A stretch of 45,861 nucleotides of DNA from a virus. Positions within the stretch are counted from its first letter, which is position 1. Every line of letters starts with the position of its first letter. Below the pieces are notes generated by a model. The model had not been told where the DNA came from. It saw only the letters and a program-made list of their open reading frames with translations, and made no database searches. This document shows, in pieces, positions 1 through 7,417 of the stretch. A program made the translations under genes and the position numbers. The stretch spans positions 1-45,861 of IMG/VR virus record IMGVR_UViG_3300023222_000800. One strand, given 5' to 3'.

Positions 1-291
1 ATGATATTGAGATATGTAATTGGCGGTATTATAGGAATGTGCTTTGGACTCGCTGCGTTTGTTTTCTATGCACCCGAGCCTGAGATAAAGATGGTATTAG
101 TACCCCAACCACCAGCACCAGTAGTATGTCACACCTTTCATGTAGCCCTATCTGGTGAATTAGAAGGGGTTATCTATATGGGTCAAATTGAACTGTGTGG
201 GGAGAATATGGAGTGGTCAACTATATGGGGGCCGATTGGTAGTGAGAGACCCGAACCAAAAGTTGAAATGAAACCGGGCATACTACAATAA
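1..291 (+). CDS. Small membrane-anchored protein, possibly 5'-truncated
   Basis: The protein has one N-terminal hydrophobic segment (about residues 4-24, with GG/G motifs), then a Pro-rich stretch (residues 26-42) and a short polar tail with two cysteines. It would sit in the inner membrane with its tail outside or inside, or be secreted. The ATG is the first base of the window, so the true start and any ribosome site cannot be judged and the gene may begin upstream. I do not recognise the family. Phage proteins of this size and shape are sometimes lysis or superinfection-exclusion factors, but nothing here shows that. Confidence 0.5.
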   Translation: MILRYVIGGIIGMCFGLAAFVFYAPEPEIKMVLVPQPPAPVVCHTFHVALSGELEGVIYMGQIELCGENMEWSTIWGPIGSERPEPKVEMKPGILQ

Positions 292-308
292 CTTGTGATT
301 TAGGGATC

Positions 309-337
309 TTGAATCCTCTGTCTTTTGGGCTTACAAT
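309..337 (+). promoter_or_regulatory. Sigma-70-like promoter before the nonulosonic acid operon
   Basis: TTGAAT (309-314), a 17-base spacer and TACAAT (332-337). It lies in the gap after the first gene and would give a leader of about 30 bases ahead of the start at 374. It is the only promoter-like match seen upstream of the rightward sugar genes. Confidence 0.5.
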
Positions 338-373
338 AAAAAGTAAAAGCCTGATGGGATGGAGGATTTTCTT

Positions 374-571
374 ATGCCTTACGAATCTATCTTCGAGAAA
401 GCCCTAAGAGAGTTAATAAATCTGGAATCAATGGAAAATGCATCCAATACCCCAGATTTCATCTTATCTCAATATTTGTTGGGTTGTTTGGATGTATTTA
501 ATACAGCGGTACAGCAGAGAGAAACATGGTATGAGAGAGACCCTAGACCTTCTGTGAGGTTAAATAAATAA
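374..571 (+). CDS. Small phage protein, ASN-TPDFILxxYLLGCL type
   Basis: This 65-residue protein has the pattern LRELIN..SMENASNTPDFIL..YLLGCL followed by AVQQRE. I recognise it as a small conserved protein of tailed phages whose function is unknown. An ATG also exists at 359, but GGAGG at 361-365 lies inside that extension and is 8 bases before the ATG at 374, so 374 is the better start. The stop overlaps the next start as TAATG, which suggests coupled translation with the oxidoreductase. Confidence 0.7.
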   Translation: MPYESIFEKALRELINLESMENASNTPDFILSQYLLGCLDVFNTAVQQRETWYERDPRPSVRLNK

Positions 572-1536
572 TGCACATCTTAGTAGTAGGTGCTGGTTCA
601 ATTGGTCAAAGGCATATCAAGAACTTGGTGGAGTTGGGTGTTGGGAGTGTTGCAGTGGTAGATACAGATGTAGACAGATTACTTAGTCTGTCTAAAATTG
701 GTGATGTTGCTGGATTCACTTGTATTGAAGATGCCCTAAGATTGCCAACTGATGCCGCCATAGTATCCGTACCAACCCATCTCCATATGGAAGTAGCTCT
801 CCAACTAGCCCAACACAACATGCCCCTATTCATAGAGAAACCTGTAGCCAATATCCTAGAAGATGCTTGGGCATTAAGAGACCTTCAAGACCACTTTAAA
901 CAGTGGACGGTTATTGGGTATAGTATGCGGTTCCATCCTGCAATCCAGATCGTTAAAGAACTACTACCTGAAATAGGAACACCTCTATATGCCCGTGCAG
1001 AGGTTGGGCAATACCTACCAGACTGGCATCCTGATGAGGACTATAGGAACTGGTACATGGCGCACGAAGACCAGGGTGGTGGTGCCTTGTTGGATTTGAG
1101 TCATGAGATTGATTATATGAGATGGCTGTTTGGTGGAATTGATGGACATAATGAAGGATATGTTGATAAAATATCTGAATTGGATATAGACTCAGATGAT
1201 ATAGCAGAGTTCAATATAGCCTTTTGTGCGGGACCATACGCTTCTATCCACATGGACTTACTAGACCGTTCCTACAATAGAAGGTTGAGGATTGTAGGAT
1301 CAGAAGGCACCATAGATTGGGGCAATAAGGGGAACTACGTCTCTCTTTTCAAACCCATTGAAGGATTCACCTACCACCAATATGACCAAGAACGCAATGT
1401 ACAGTTTATGGAGGAGATGAAAGCCTTTGTAGATAGTGTGGAGTGTGGTATTCCACATCCTGAGATGGCTACCCTTGAAGATGGGATAGAGGTGTTGAAG
1501 GTGGTTAAATTGTTGAAGGAGCAAAATGGCAGATAA
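571..1536 (+). CDS. Gfo/Idh/MocA family NAD(P)-dependent sugar oxidoreductase
   Basis: Residues 1-120 form a Rossmann fold with the GAGSIGQRH dinucleotide-binding loop near residue 7 and the family EKP motif (FIEKPVA) near residue 90. The C-terminal half matches the alpha/beta substrate domain, with GGGALLDLSHEIDYMRWLFG near residue 170 carrying the usual D..HEID pattern. The length of 321 is normal. Such enzymes oxidise or reduce sugars or nucleotide sugars, and relatives occur in sialic and legionaminic acid clusters. The next gene, a CMP-sugar synthetase, overlaps by 11 bases, supporting a role in the same pathway. The exact substrate cannot be told. Confidence 0.9.
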   Translation: MHILVVGAGSIGQRHIKNLVELGVGSVAVVDTDVDRLLSLSKIGDVAGFTCIEDALRLPTDAAIVSVPTHLHMEVALQLAQHNMPLFIEKPVANILEDAWALRDLQDHFKQWTVIGYSMRFHPAIQIVKELLPEIGTPLYARAEVGQYLPDWHPDEDYRNWYMAHEDQGGGALLDLSHEIDYMRWLFGGIDGHNEGYVDKISELDIDSDDIAEFNIAFCAGPYASIHMDLLDRSYNRRLRIVGSEGTIDWGNKGNYVSLFKPIEGFTYHQYDQERNVQFMEEMKAFVDSVECGIPHPEMATLEDGIEVLKVVKLLKEQNGR

Positions 1537-2260
1537 TATCCTAGCCATAATACCCGCTCGTGGTGGTTCCAAACGCCTACCTGGTAAGAACATCAAAGAA
1601 CTAAATGGTAGACCTCTGATAGCCTATTCTGTGTTGGTTGCACAGGAGACATTCTCCATTGGTGACATAGCAATTGGTACTGACTCATTAACTATTATGG
1701 AGCTATATGAAGCCACTAAGTCCAGATATTGTGTACCGTTACCAAGCGGTCTAACTACGGACAGTTCAACGCTTACAGAGACCATGCGATATGTGTGTGC
1801 GTATGGTAGCACAAAACCCGATTGGGTAGTCCTCCTCCAACCCACTTGCCCCCTACGCCAACCCTCCTTAATCGAACGCTGGATACAGGAAGTCCTACAC
1901 ACCCCCAATTGTGAAGGCGGTCTAACCGTAGACAAAGGCGGATTCAAACTAGGTTACTGTGATAGCTCAGGTTACTTCACACCAGACTATAAACCCATGA
2001 CATCTAAAGCGGATGCCAAGAAGAAGTGGGGTAGGGAAAATGGTGTGTTCTATATGTTTAAGGCCGAGAATGTATTAAAGGGTAAGCCATTTGGTAAATG
2101 TACTAGGATGATACCTCTTGAATGCCCTAGAGAGCAATCTTTGGCTAACATAGACACCCAACTGGATTGGAACCTCACTGAATTCCTATTCCAGCGGTAC
2201 GGATATGATCTGATGTTTAAACACTTGGAGTTTGATATACATGGGTTAAAGATCGGATGA
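1526..2260 (+). CDS. neuA: Acylneuraminate (nonulosonate) cytidylyltransferase, NeuA-like
   Basis: The N-terminus carries IPARGGSKRLPGKNI (about residues 9-23), the CTP-binding signature of CMP-sialic acid synthetases, followed by LNGRPLIAYSV. LLQPTCPLR near residue 103 is the second family block. The length of 244 fits a single-domain enzyme. It should join CTP and a nonulosonic acid to give the CMP-activated sugar. AAGGAG lies 4 bases before the ATG, which sits inside the end of the oxidoreductase gene. With the NeuB- and NeuC-like genes nearby it completes a recognisable pathway. Whether the sugar is Neu5Ac, legionaminic or another acid is not resolved. Confidence 0.92.
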   Translation: MADNILAIIPARGGSKRLPGKNIKELNGRPLIAYSVLVAQETFSIGDIAIGTDSLTIMELYEATKSRYCVPLPSGLTTDSSTLTETMRYVCAYGSTKPDWVVLLQPTCPLRQPSLIERWIQEVLHTPNCEGGLTVDKGGFKLGYCDSSGYFTPDYKPMTSKADAKKKWGRENGVFYMFKAENVLKGKPFGKCTRMIPLECPREQSLANIDTQLDWNLTEFLFQRYGYDLMFKHLEFDIHGLKIG

Positions 2261-2388
2261 AACAGTGGATACTCAGACTACTCCGAATTGACAGAATAAT
2301 CTGTCCTAGATGCAACAGCACCTTTATACTTCTGAAAGCTACCAAGAATATACGCAAGGGAGATTTATGGTTAAGCAAGTTAAACTAG
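2257..2388 (+). CDS. 43-residue CxxC microprotein (possible)
   Basis: This short frame starts with an ATGA overlap on the neuA stop and encodes a basic, hydrophobic N-terminus followed by ICPRCNSTF, a single CxxC knuckle. It overlaps the neuB start by 22 bases. It fills the otherwise unexplained 106-base gap between neuA and neuB and matches the habit of this genome of placing tiny Cys-pair proteins between enzymes. No clear ribosome site precedes it, so the call is tentative. Confidence 0.4.
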   Translation: MKQWILRLLRIDRIICPRCNSTFILLKATKNIRKGDLWLSKLN

Positions 2389-3386
2389 GCAATTTAACCC
2401 TTGGCAATGGTCTCAAACCAATCTTCATAGCGGAACTAGGCATAAACCACAATGGAGACTTCCAACAAGCTGTAGCTCTAACCAACGCTGCCATCAACTC
2501 AGGTGCCGATATAGTTAAATTCCAACACCACTTACCTGAATATGAAATGGTAGGTAATCATGAATGGCAAGGCTTGATGAAACAATGCGCCTTATCACTG
2601 CAAGATCTTAAATCTCTTCAGACATACATAAGGGGCTTGGGCAGAGAATTCCTCTGTACACCTTTCTGCACACAAGCTGCTGAGGAATTAGAATCAATAG
2701 GAGTATCAGGATTCAAAACAGGTAGTGGGGAATGTAACAACACACCATTCCAAGAGTTTGTAGCCCAATACAAGAAACCCACCTTAATATCAACCGGCAT
2801 GACCTCCCGTAACGAATTAATGAATACCATAGACAAGGTGCTCAAGATCAACAACAAGATAGTCCTACTCAACTGCACCTCTACATACCCAGCTACACCT
2901 AGAGAAGCCCGTCTACGGCGCATACAGTGGCTCAGGAGCACCTTTAATCTACCAGTTGGACAGTCGGATCACACACCTAACATATCAACTGCTTTGGGGG
3001 CAATTGCTCAAGGTGCTGTGTGTATAGAGAAGCACTTTACTTTAGACAGAGGATGGGATGGCCCGGATCAATCGGCTTCCATATTGCCTAGTGAGTTTAA
3101 GCAGATGGTAGAGATGGGCATGGAGATATGGGAAGGGATGGGAATGTGTATTGAAGCGGATATGGGTATATTAAGGGGTGAGCATAAGGTTAGAGAGATT
3201 GCTAATCATAGTGTAGTAGCTATGAAATCTATAAAGAAAGGACACTTCTTTGATCTAAAAAACATTGGTACTATGAGACCTGGGAATGGAGATATACCCG
3301 CCTCTAGATGTGGTGAACTATTGGGTAGATCGACAACACGAGATATTGACTCAGGTGAGTTGATTTGCTACGAGGATTTGAGATGA
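2367..3386 (+). CDS. neuB: N-acetylneuraminate synthase family protein, NeuB-like
   Basis: The body is a NeuB TIM barrel: FIAELGINHNGDF near the N-terminus, SGADIVKFQ, FLCTPF, KTGSGE, STGMTS, LNCTSTYPA and the QSDHT block. The last 60 residues (VAMKSIKKGHFF.. to the end) form the SAF/antifreeze-like domain that closes the partner active site. It condenses phosphoenolpyruvate with an N-acetylated hexose to give the nine-carbon acid. The longer frame from 2310 is less likely, since AAGGGAG sits just before the ATG at 2367 and family homology starts there. The stop overlaps the HNH start as ATGA. The specific sugar is not settled by sequence alone. Confidence 0.93.
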   Translation: MVKQVKLGNLTLGNGLKPIFIAELGINHNGDFQQAVALTNAAINSGADIVKFQHHLPEYEMVGNHEWQGLMKQCALSLQDLKSLQTYIRGLGREFLCTPFCTQAAEELESIGVSGFKTGSGECNNTPFQEFVAQYKKPTLISTGMTSRNELMNTIDKVLKINNKIVLLNCTSTYPATPREARLRRIQWLRSTFNLPVGQSDHTPNISTALGAIAQGAVCIEKHFTLDRGWDGPDQSASILPSEFKQMVEMGMEIWEGMGMCIEADMGILRGEHKVREIANHSVVAMKSIKKGHFFDLKNIGTMRPGNGDIPASRCGELLGRSTTRDIDSGELICYEDLR

Positions 3387-3823
3387 AGCAGGAAAGAACC
3401 AAAAAGTCTCTGGACGAAAAGATGCTTAAGTATATACCTATAAGAGATGATGGGGATTGTTGGGAGTGGACAGGGGCCAAAAGTGGTTTGGGATATGGGG
3501 CTATTACCCATAACGGCTCTATTATTTACGGGCATAGATTTATCTATGAGTTGATGATAGATAAAATTCCTAGAGGATATGACATAGACCATATCTGTAG
3601 AAACAGGGCTTGTTGTAATCCATTTCATCTTGAACCAGTAACACACAGAGAAAACGTTTTAAGAGGCAATGGACCAGCTGCTAAAAATGCGCGTAAGACA
3701 GTGTGTTATAGAGGGCACTCATTTGAGACTGTGATTAGGAATGGGAAGACAGTCAGATGGTGTCGGGAGTGTTACAATATATGGCATCGGGAATACCGAA
3801 AGAAGCAAGATATTGCACAATAA
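3383..3823 (+). CDS. HNH endonuclease, phage/homing type
   Basis: The central region reads as an HNH nuclease: YGHRFIYEL, then DIDHICRNRACCNPFHLEPVT and HRENVLRG, with the catalytic DH, the structural N and the final H. The C-terminal part adds CYRGHSF and WCRECYN, a likely zinc knuckle. The start at 3383 forms an ATGA overlap with neuB and has GAGG upstream. Free-standing HNH genes of this type commonly invade phage genomes next to unrelated genes. It is the last gene before a convergent terminator, so it does not break the pathway. Confidence 0.9.
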   Translation: MKQERTKKSLDEKMLKYIPIRDDGDCWEWTGAKSGLGYGAITHNGSIIYGHRFIYELMIDKIPRGYDIDHICRNRACCNPFHLEPVTHRENVLRGNGPAAKNARKTVCYRGHSFETVIRNGKTVRWCRECYNIWHREYRKKQDIAQ

Positions 3824-3893
3824 TGTTGATTTGGTGTACAATACATATTGCCTGAGATTTCAGGAGGTAGGTGGGGAGGGTTCTAGATTGAGA

Positions 3894-3915
3894 GGGTCTT
3901 AATTGGCCCTTTTTT
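3894..3915 (+). terminator. Rho-independent terminator after the HNH gene
   Basis: GGGTC, loop TTAATT and GGCCC are followed by six T (3910-3915). The stem is only five pairs with one G-T, so it is modest. It overlaps the stop of the convergent epimerase gene. The 75-base gap before it (3824-3898) holds only a short CCTGA/TCAGG inverted repeat. Confidence 0.5.
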
Positions 3916-4828
3916 CTTTTGCCATATCTTTAATACACTGCTCTAGACTAATGGTACACTCCCAGTCTAGGAGCAGTTTTATCTTTCCCAAGTCTGGTAC
4001 CCTATGTACCATCTCCGTATACCCTTCTGAATAATCCATCTTAACAATCTCAGCATAAGGATTAACATACTCCCTAACCCTCTCTGCCAATTCCCACATG
4101 CTAATGTGCTTATCATTACCTATGTTATAGATCTCCCCGCCTATCTGGTTACTAGGCAAATCGACAAACTGCACTAACGCACCTACTATATCCCTTACAT
4201 CCGCGAAACACCTAGTACTAGCACCATTCCCATAAACCGTTATCTTCTCACCCCTCAAAGCCTGTCCAACCATAATAGGCACCACATACTTCTCACTCTG
4301 CCCTGGACCTGTTACATTGAAGAACCGTATTACCGTCCCATTATTAGCCAAGGTCAAGTGTTCCCCTGCTAATTTAGAGATAGCGTAACTCCAACGTGGT
4401 TCCACTGATGGTCCAATTGCCAGCATACCATCTTCTCTAAAGGGCAGATCAGTGCTTTTACCATAAACATCCGAGGTTGAAGCAAATATGAGTTGGGCAT
4501 TATAGGACTTGCATAGGTTGGCAATGTGTAAAGTACCCAATACATTCTCACTTACTGTTTCTCCTGGTTTGTCCATTACGTCCTGCACCCCTAACTTAGC
4601 GGCCAAATGGTAGACTAGATGAGGTCTAAAGGTATCGAAGTCTAGGGCTAGGGATTTATAGTCTAGAATGTCTCTAGTTATATAAAGGATACCATCACTG
4701 CTGTAACGGCTTGAATAGAGGCAGTTTGCTTTATCTAGTGATGCTACTGTCATACCCTCTTCTTTTATAAGAGCTTGGGTTAGATGTGTGCCTATGAAGC
4801 CTGATCCGCCTGTTATTAAGATCCGCAT
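3899..4828 (-). CDS. NAD-dependent sugar epimerase/dehydratase (extended SDR)
   Basis: The N-terminus MRILITGGSGFIGTHL carries the TGGxGFIG cofactor loop. YHLAAKLGV and ASTSDVYG precede the catalytic YAISK (YxxxK) near residue 147, and RFFNVTGPGQ is the usual substrate-side block. At 309 residues it is a normal extended SDR acting on a nucleotide sugar. It is the last gene of the leftward operon behind a NeuC-like gene, so it may shape the precursor of the nonulosonic acid or an accompanying sugar. Whether it epimerises, dehydrates or oxidises is not determined. Confidence 0.9.
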   Translation of the reverse strand: MRILITGGSGFIGTHLTQALIKEEGMTVASLDKANCLYSSRYSSDGILYITRDILDYKSLALDFDTFRPHLVYHLAAKLGVQDVMDKPGETVSENVLGTLHIANLCKSYNAQLIFASTSDVYGKSTDLPFREDGMLAIGPSVEPRWSYAISKLAGEHLTLANNGTVIRFFNVTGPGQSEKYVVPIMVGQALRGEKITVYGNGASTRCFADVRDIVGALVQFVDLPSNQIGGEIYNIGNDKHISMWELAERVREYVNPYAEIVKMDYSEGYTEMVHRVPDLGKIKLLLDWECTISLEQCIKDMAKEKRAN

Positions 4829-5019
4829 AATTCAGTATTCCTCTGATATATATAGTCTATGTGGTCTTCTATAGTCAATCTAGCTCCAGTTCCTGGTTTT
4901 TGATCTACCGAAATAGCAAACCAGTATATACCGTGGTAACAGACAGCATACTGCCTGCTAGATGGATAGACTCCTACACCGAAGTATCGAAGCGTCCATC
5001 CTTTAGGAAGTTTACGCAT
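4816..5019 (-). CDS. Hypothetical 67-residue protein
   Basis: The protein is rich in aromatic residues (WTLRYFGVGVY, YHGIYWFAISVD) and ends with a small acidic part. I do not recognise it and see no motif. It starts as TAATG on the neuC-like stop and its end overlaps the epimerase start by 13 bases. That tight packing is the main evidence that it is translated. Confidence 0.5.
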   Translation of the reverse strand: MRKLPKGWTLRYFGVGVYPSSRQYAVCYHGIYWFAISVDQKPGTGARLTIEDHIDYIYQRNTELCGS

Positions 5020-6083
5020 TAGTAAAACCTCTTTTGTATATTAGGCATCTCAACCTCTGCCAATATCTTAGCTATATACTGTCCTGCTTTACCATCACCG
5101 TAGAGGTATTCAGGCTCATACCTTTGCCCCAACTGCCAATTTATACAGCGTCTGATGATGACTGGTCTATTGACTGAGTATCTAACGTTTCTACCCCTAG
5201 GCATTCGGTTAAGCTGCCTACTCCCCACATCTACCACAGGCGTACCAAAGTAACAAGCCTCTCTAATCCCGGCACTACTATTCCCCACCATAACTTCAGC
5301 ACGTGCCATCAGATTAACAAACTGGTCATGTGGCACTATGTGGGGAGCCTGTACATCTGCATCCTTAATAGCACTCCAAACCCCATGATTACCAGCATCG
5401 TGGTTAGGCCCTATCACCACCACCAAGCCATCCCATGCCGCTTTAACACCATCCAATACTGCCTCCATTTGGTTGTAGCTCTCTTCATATTCAGTAGTGA
5501 CAGGATGATATAGGACTAGTACATACGGCTCCTGTGTGGGCTTCTCAGACACATCTACACGCAACAGCAGATCAGTGGCAGGACATCCTACATTGAATAC
5601 ATAATCCTTATTCTCTCCCATGCCTACAATCCTCTGAGCGGCTTCATCAGTTGCAGGAAAGTGGATATGGCTTAACTTGGTAACTGCATGTCTTACACTT
5701 TCATCAATGGTACCAGTTACCTCTCCACCCTGAATATGAGCAACCCTAATATTCATCAAAGCGGCTGTTTGAGCAATTGCTAAGGTTTCATATCTATCTG
5801 TCAGAGCAACTACTACATCGGGTCTATTATACATAAAGCAACTAGACAAAGCGGTTAGGATATTAGCAGAGGAAGTAACCATAGATCGTGGCGTATCAGC
5901 ACCGTGATAAGTCGGGCATACATTATCTGGTTTACGATCAGTCCAACACTGCCACTCATAGGCAAACTTACTACAGGCTATAAACTGGCATTTAAGGTCT
6001 GGGTGCTGGTCTATGGCTTCAATTACAGTAGCGGCCCTAGTCCAGTTGGCACGAGAATCTACAGGTATAGCAATTGTCTTCAT
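5019..6083 (-). CDS. neuC: UDP-N-acetylglucosamine 2-epimerase (hydrolysing), NeuC-like
   Basis: The fold is GT-B-like, as in the WecB/NeuC family. HIQGGEVTGTIDESVRHAVTKLSHIHFPAT (described in pieces here: HIQGGE, then ESVRHA, then HFPAT) is the family core around residues 135-165. VGNSSAGIREACYFGTPVV near residue 265 is the UDP-binding block, and the GSRQ..R..GRNV tail follows. The 354-residue length fits. It should release N-acetylmannosamine or a related sugar and UDP, the first step toward the acid made by the NeuB-like enzyme. No strong ribosome site is visible before its ATG. It leads the leftward operon from the control region at 6084-6453. Confidence 0.9.
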   Translation of the reverse strand: MKTIAIPVDSRANWTRAATVIEAIDQHPDLKCQFIACSKFAYEWQCWTDRKPDNVCPTYHGADTPRSMVTSSANILTALSSCFMYNRPDVVVALTDRYETLAIAQTAALMNIRVAHIQGGEVTGTIDESVRHAVTKLSHIHFPATDEAAQRIVGMGENKDYVFNVGCPATDLLLRVDVSEKPTQEPYVLVLYHPVTTEYEESYNQMEAVLDGVKAAWDGLVVVIGPNHDAGNHGVWSAIKDADVQAPHIVPHDQFVNLMARAEVMVGNSSAGIREACYFGTPVVDVGSRQLNRMPRGRNVRYSVNRPVIIRRCINWQLGQRYEPEYLYGDGKAGQYIAKILAEVEMPNIQKRFY

Positions 6084-6169
6084 ACCTAATTATTATGACA
6101 CACCCTTGACCTTAATACAACACAAATGGTAAAATTCAAAGACACCTAACTAAAAAGAAATCCCACCAA

Positions 6170-6198
6170 ATTATACCCCCTTCTCAATATTATGTAAA
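6170..6198 (-). promoter_or_regulatory. Leftward promoter for the neuC operon
   Basis: On the minus strand TTTACA (6198-6193), 17 bases and TATAAT (6175-6170): five of six and six of six consensus positions. It leaves a leader of about 80 bases before the neuC-like start. Its -35 box is only 4 bases from the -35 box of the rightward promoter, so the two face away from each other. Confidence 0.65.
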
Positions 6199-6202
6199 CC
6201 AA

Positions 6203-6232
6203 TTGACACTACCATATTTTCTTTGATATTCT
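6203..6232 (+). promoter_or_regulatory. Rightward promoter in the divergent region
   Basis: TTGACA (6203-6208), an 18-base spacer and TATTCT (6227-6232). It is followed 14 bases later by the first copy of the 20-bp repeated element. A second, isolated TATAAT (6313-6318) lies 13 bases before the second copy, without a good -35 box. Confidence 0.55.
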
Positions 6233-6246
6233 TAAGACAAAAGTTG

Positions 6247-6266
6247 GGACACACCCCGTAGTAACA
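6247..6266 (+). repeat. 20-bp direct repeat, copy 1
   Basis: GGACACACCCCGTAGTAACA. An identical copy lies at 6332-6351, 85 bases further on, and an imperfect inverted copy at 6383-6402. A partial match (GACACACCC) lies near 6097. The spacing just downstream of -10-like boxes suggests a protein-binding or transcript-control site; this is inference. Confidence 0.7.
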
Positions 6267-6331
6267 ACGTACCACGATACCAGACCGATTCTACTTAACC
6301 ATAACGCTAGTTTATAATGATTATAGGACTT

Positions 6332-6402
6332 GGACACACCCCGTAGTAACACTGTGCATAAGAAGTATTATACTTATACACATGTTACTACGCCCCTTGT
6401 CC
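6332..6402. promoter_or_regulatory. 71-nt imperfect palindrome in the divergent intergenic region
   Basis: The second copy of the 20-bp element (6332-6351) faces an inverted partner (6383-6402). The arms share GGACA and CGTAGTAACA exactly and differ over five central bases. Inside them TGTGCATAAG pairs with CTTATACACA with one mismatch, and the centre holds AAGTAT-T-ATACTT. The result is a stem of about 30 pairs if extruded or transcribed. The whole 370-base gap (6084-6453) holds no gene. Candidate roles are operator, attenuator or replication origin. Confidence 0.7.
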
Positions 6403-6453
6403 CAGAGTTAACAAACACCACTCAAGTTTAATTAAGCGACTTAACATAATATT

Positions 6454-6702
6454 ATGAAACTTTGTACTCTTTGTAACGACTATAAATTTGATGATGAGTT
6501 CTCAAATGTCTATCGCCAGAGACGGACAGATGTCGGGGAGGGGGTAGTTACATTTGGTAGAACGTTATATAAGCAGTCTTGGTGTAGGGAGTGTACCAAT
6601 CGTAGGTTGAGATTCAGAAGGGGTAGTCAGACTACACTAGACATATTATCCCAAATCTGTATAGACCTAGATCAAGAGTTTAGGCAGTGGATGAGGTTGT
6701 AA
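6454..6702 (+). CDS. Zinc-ribbon small protein
   Basis: This 82-residue protein has CTLC at residues 4-7 and a second pair, CREC (in SWCRECTNRRLRFRR), near residue 47, followed by an Arg-rich stretch. That suits a small zinc ribbon that could bind nucleic acid. It is the first rightward gene after the palindromic control region. No Shine-Dalgarno sequence is visible in the 15 bases before its ATG (ACATAATATT only), so initiation may be leaderless or the start may differ. The family is not known to me. Confidence 0.6.
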   Translation: MKLCTLCNDYKFDDEFSNVYRQRRTDVGEGVVTFGRTLYKQSWCRECTNRRLRFRRGSQTTLDILSQICIDLDQEFRQWMRL

Positions 6703-6724
6703 CGTCATTGTGATTTAAACCCTA

Positions 6725-6752
6725 TTGACCTTACCACCACTCCATCTATAAT
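6725..6752 (+). promoter_or_regulatory. Strong sigma-70-like promoter
   Basis: TTGACC (6725-6730), 16 bases and TATAAT (6747-6752). It would drive the run of very small genes from 6789 and perhaps the replication block behind them, since no terminator is seen before 11136. Confidence 0.7.
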
Positions 6753-6788
6753 AGTCTAATACAGACAAAGAATTAGTGAGGTAACCCG

Positions 6789-6923
6789 ATGGTAAAGATT
6801 TGGTTTGGCTTTATGGCATTCGTAAGCATTGGTGGTTATCTATTCTTTAGTGGCCTAGTTAATCCTAACAACATGAACGGTCTGGATACCGCAATGAAGA
6901 CTATTCTTAGTGGCGGGATCTAA
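6789..6923 (+). CDS. 44-residue single-span membrane protein
   Basis: MVKIWFGFMAFVSIGGYLFF is a hydrophobic N-terminal span, followed by a short polar tail with three Met. GTGAGG lies 7 bases before the ATG and a near-consensus promoter about 40 bases upstream, so expression is well supported. Function is unknown. Confidence 0.6.
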   Translation: MVKIWFGFMAFVSIGGYLFFSGLVNPNNMNGLDTAMKTILSGGI

Positions 6924-6927
6924 AGTA

Positions 6928-7035
6928 ATGCCATTCATACTGTTAGCGGCTATTCTAGGATGTGCGGTAGTGTATTGCAAGGTTTTAAGTAATCCCAGAT
7001 GTGGTAAGAAGCATAGGAGGATTTGGTTAAGATGA
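6928..7035 (+). CDS. 35-residue membrane or Cys-rich microprotein (possible)
   Basis: It starts with a hydrophobic segment (MPFILLAAILGCAVVYC) and ends with a strongly basic tail (CGKKHRRIWLR). Its stop overlaps the next start as ATGA. No clear ribosome site precedes it, but it begins 4 bases after the previous stop, which allows reinitiation. Confidence 0.4.
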   Translation: MPFILLAAILGCAVVYCKVLSNPRCGKKHRRIWLR

Positions 7036-7256
7036 TTTGTCTGATGTGTAATAATACCTTTAGTAAATCGGGACTCTGTACTAGTTGTGTCCTCGAACTA
7101 GAAGAACAATTAGATAGAGATATAGAAGATATGAGGCATGAATGTTTTTCCGACAAGAATCCCCCCTGTTCATATTGCGATCCATTGGTTGCTGTGGGGA
7201 TAGTGGAAGTAGATGGAGAAATAGTAGTTTTAAGTAATGAGGAGTTGGGTAGATGA
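7032..7256 (+). CDS. Small zinc-binding protein with two CxxC pairs
   Basis: Two Cys pairs open the 74-residue protein (CLMC, CTSC) and a third pair (CSYC) follows a coiled-coil-like acidic segment, LELEEQLDRDIEDM. A zinc knuckle is likely. The ATG at 7032 is chosen over the TTG at 7023 because GGAGG (7016-7020) would be only 2 bases from the TTG. It is coupled by ATGA overlap on both sides. Confidence 0.6.
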   Translation: MICLMCNNTFSKSGLCTSCVLELEEQLDRDIEDMRHECFSDKNPPCSYCDPLVAVGIVEVDGEIVVLSNEELGR

Positions 7257-7417
7257 TGAATATTGTATGTGCATGGTGTCAGAAGTACCTAAGACAAGAA
7301 CCAGGGCCAGAGGGTGCCACAAGTCATGGTATCTGTAAGAAGTGCAAAGAACAGCAGTTGATACAGTTCAAACAGTTCATGGCTGATGGGGGATATGATG
7401 CCTTGGCCCCCAACTAA
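7253..7417 (+). CDS. 54-residue zinc-ribbon protein, SHGIC type
   Basis: CAWCQKYL, a charged stretch, then SHGICKKCKEQ form a CxxC...HGxCxxC zinc ribbon. Similar little proteins of unknown function occur in many tailed phages. GGAG lies 8 bases before the ATG at 7253, which overlaps the preceding stop as ATGATGA. It is followed directly by yet another zinc-ribbon frame. Confidence 0.65.
   Translation: MMNIVCAWCQKYLRQEPGPEGATSHGICKKCKEQQLIQFKQFMADGGYDALAPN

Noticed and set aside
6247-6402. CRISPR-like repeat array
   Set aside because: Only two direct copies exist, 85 bases apart, plus an inverted one; there are no further units and no cas genes.
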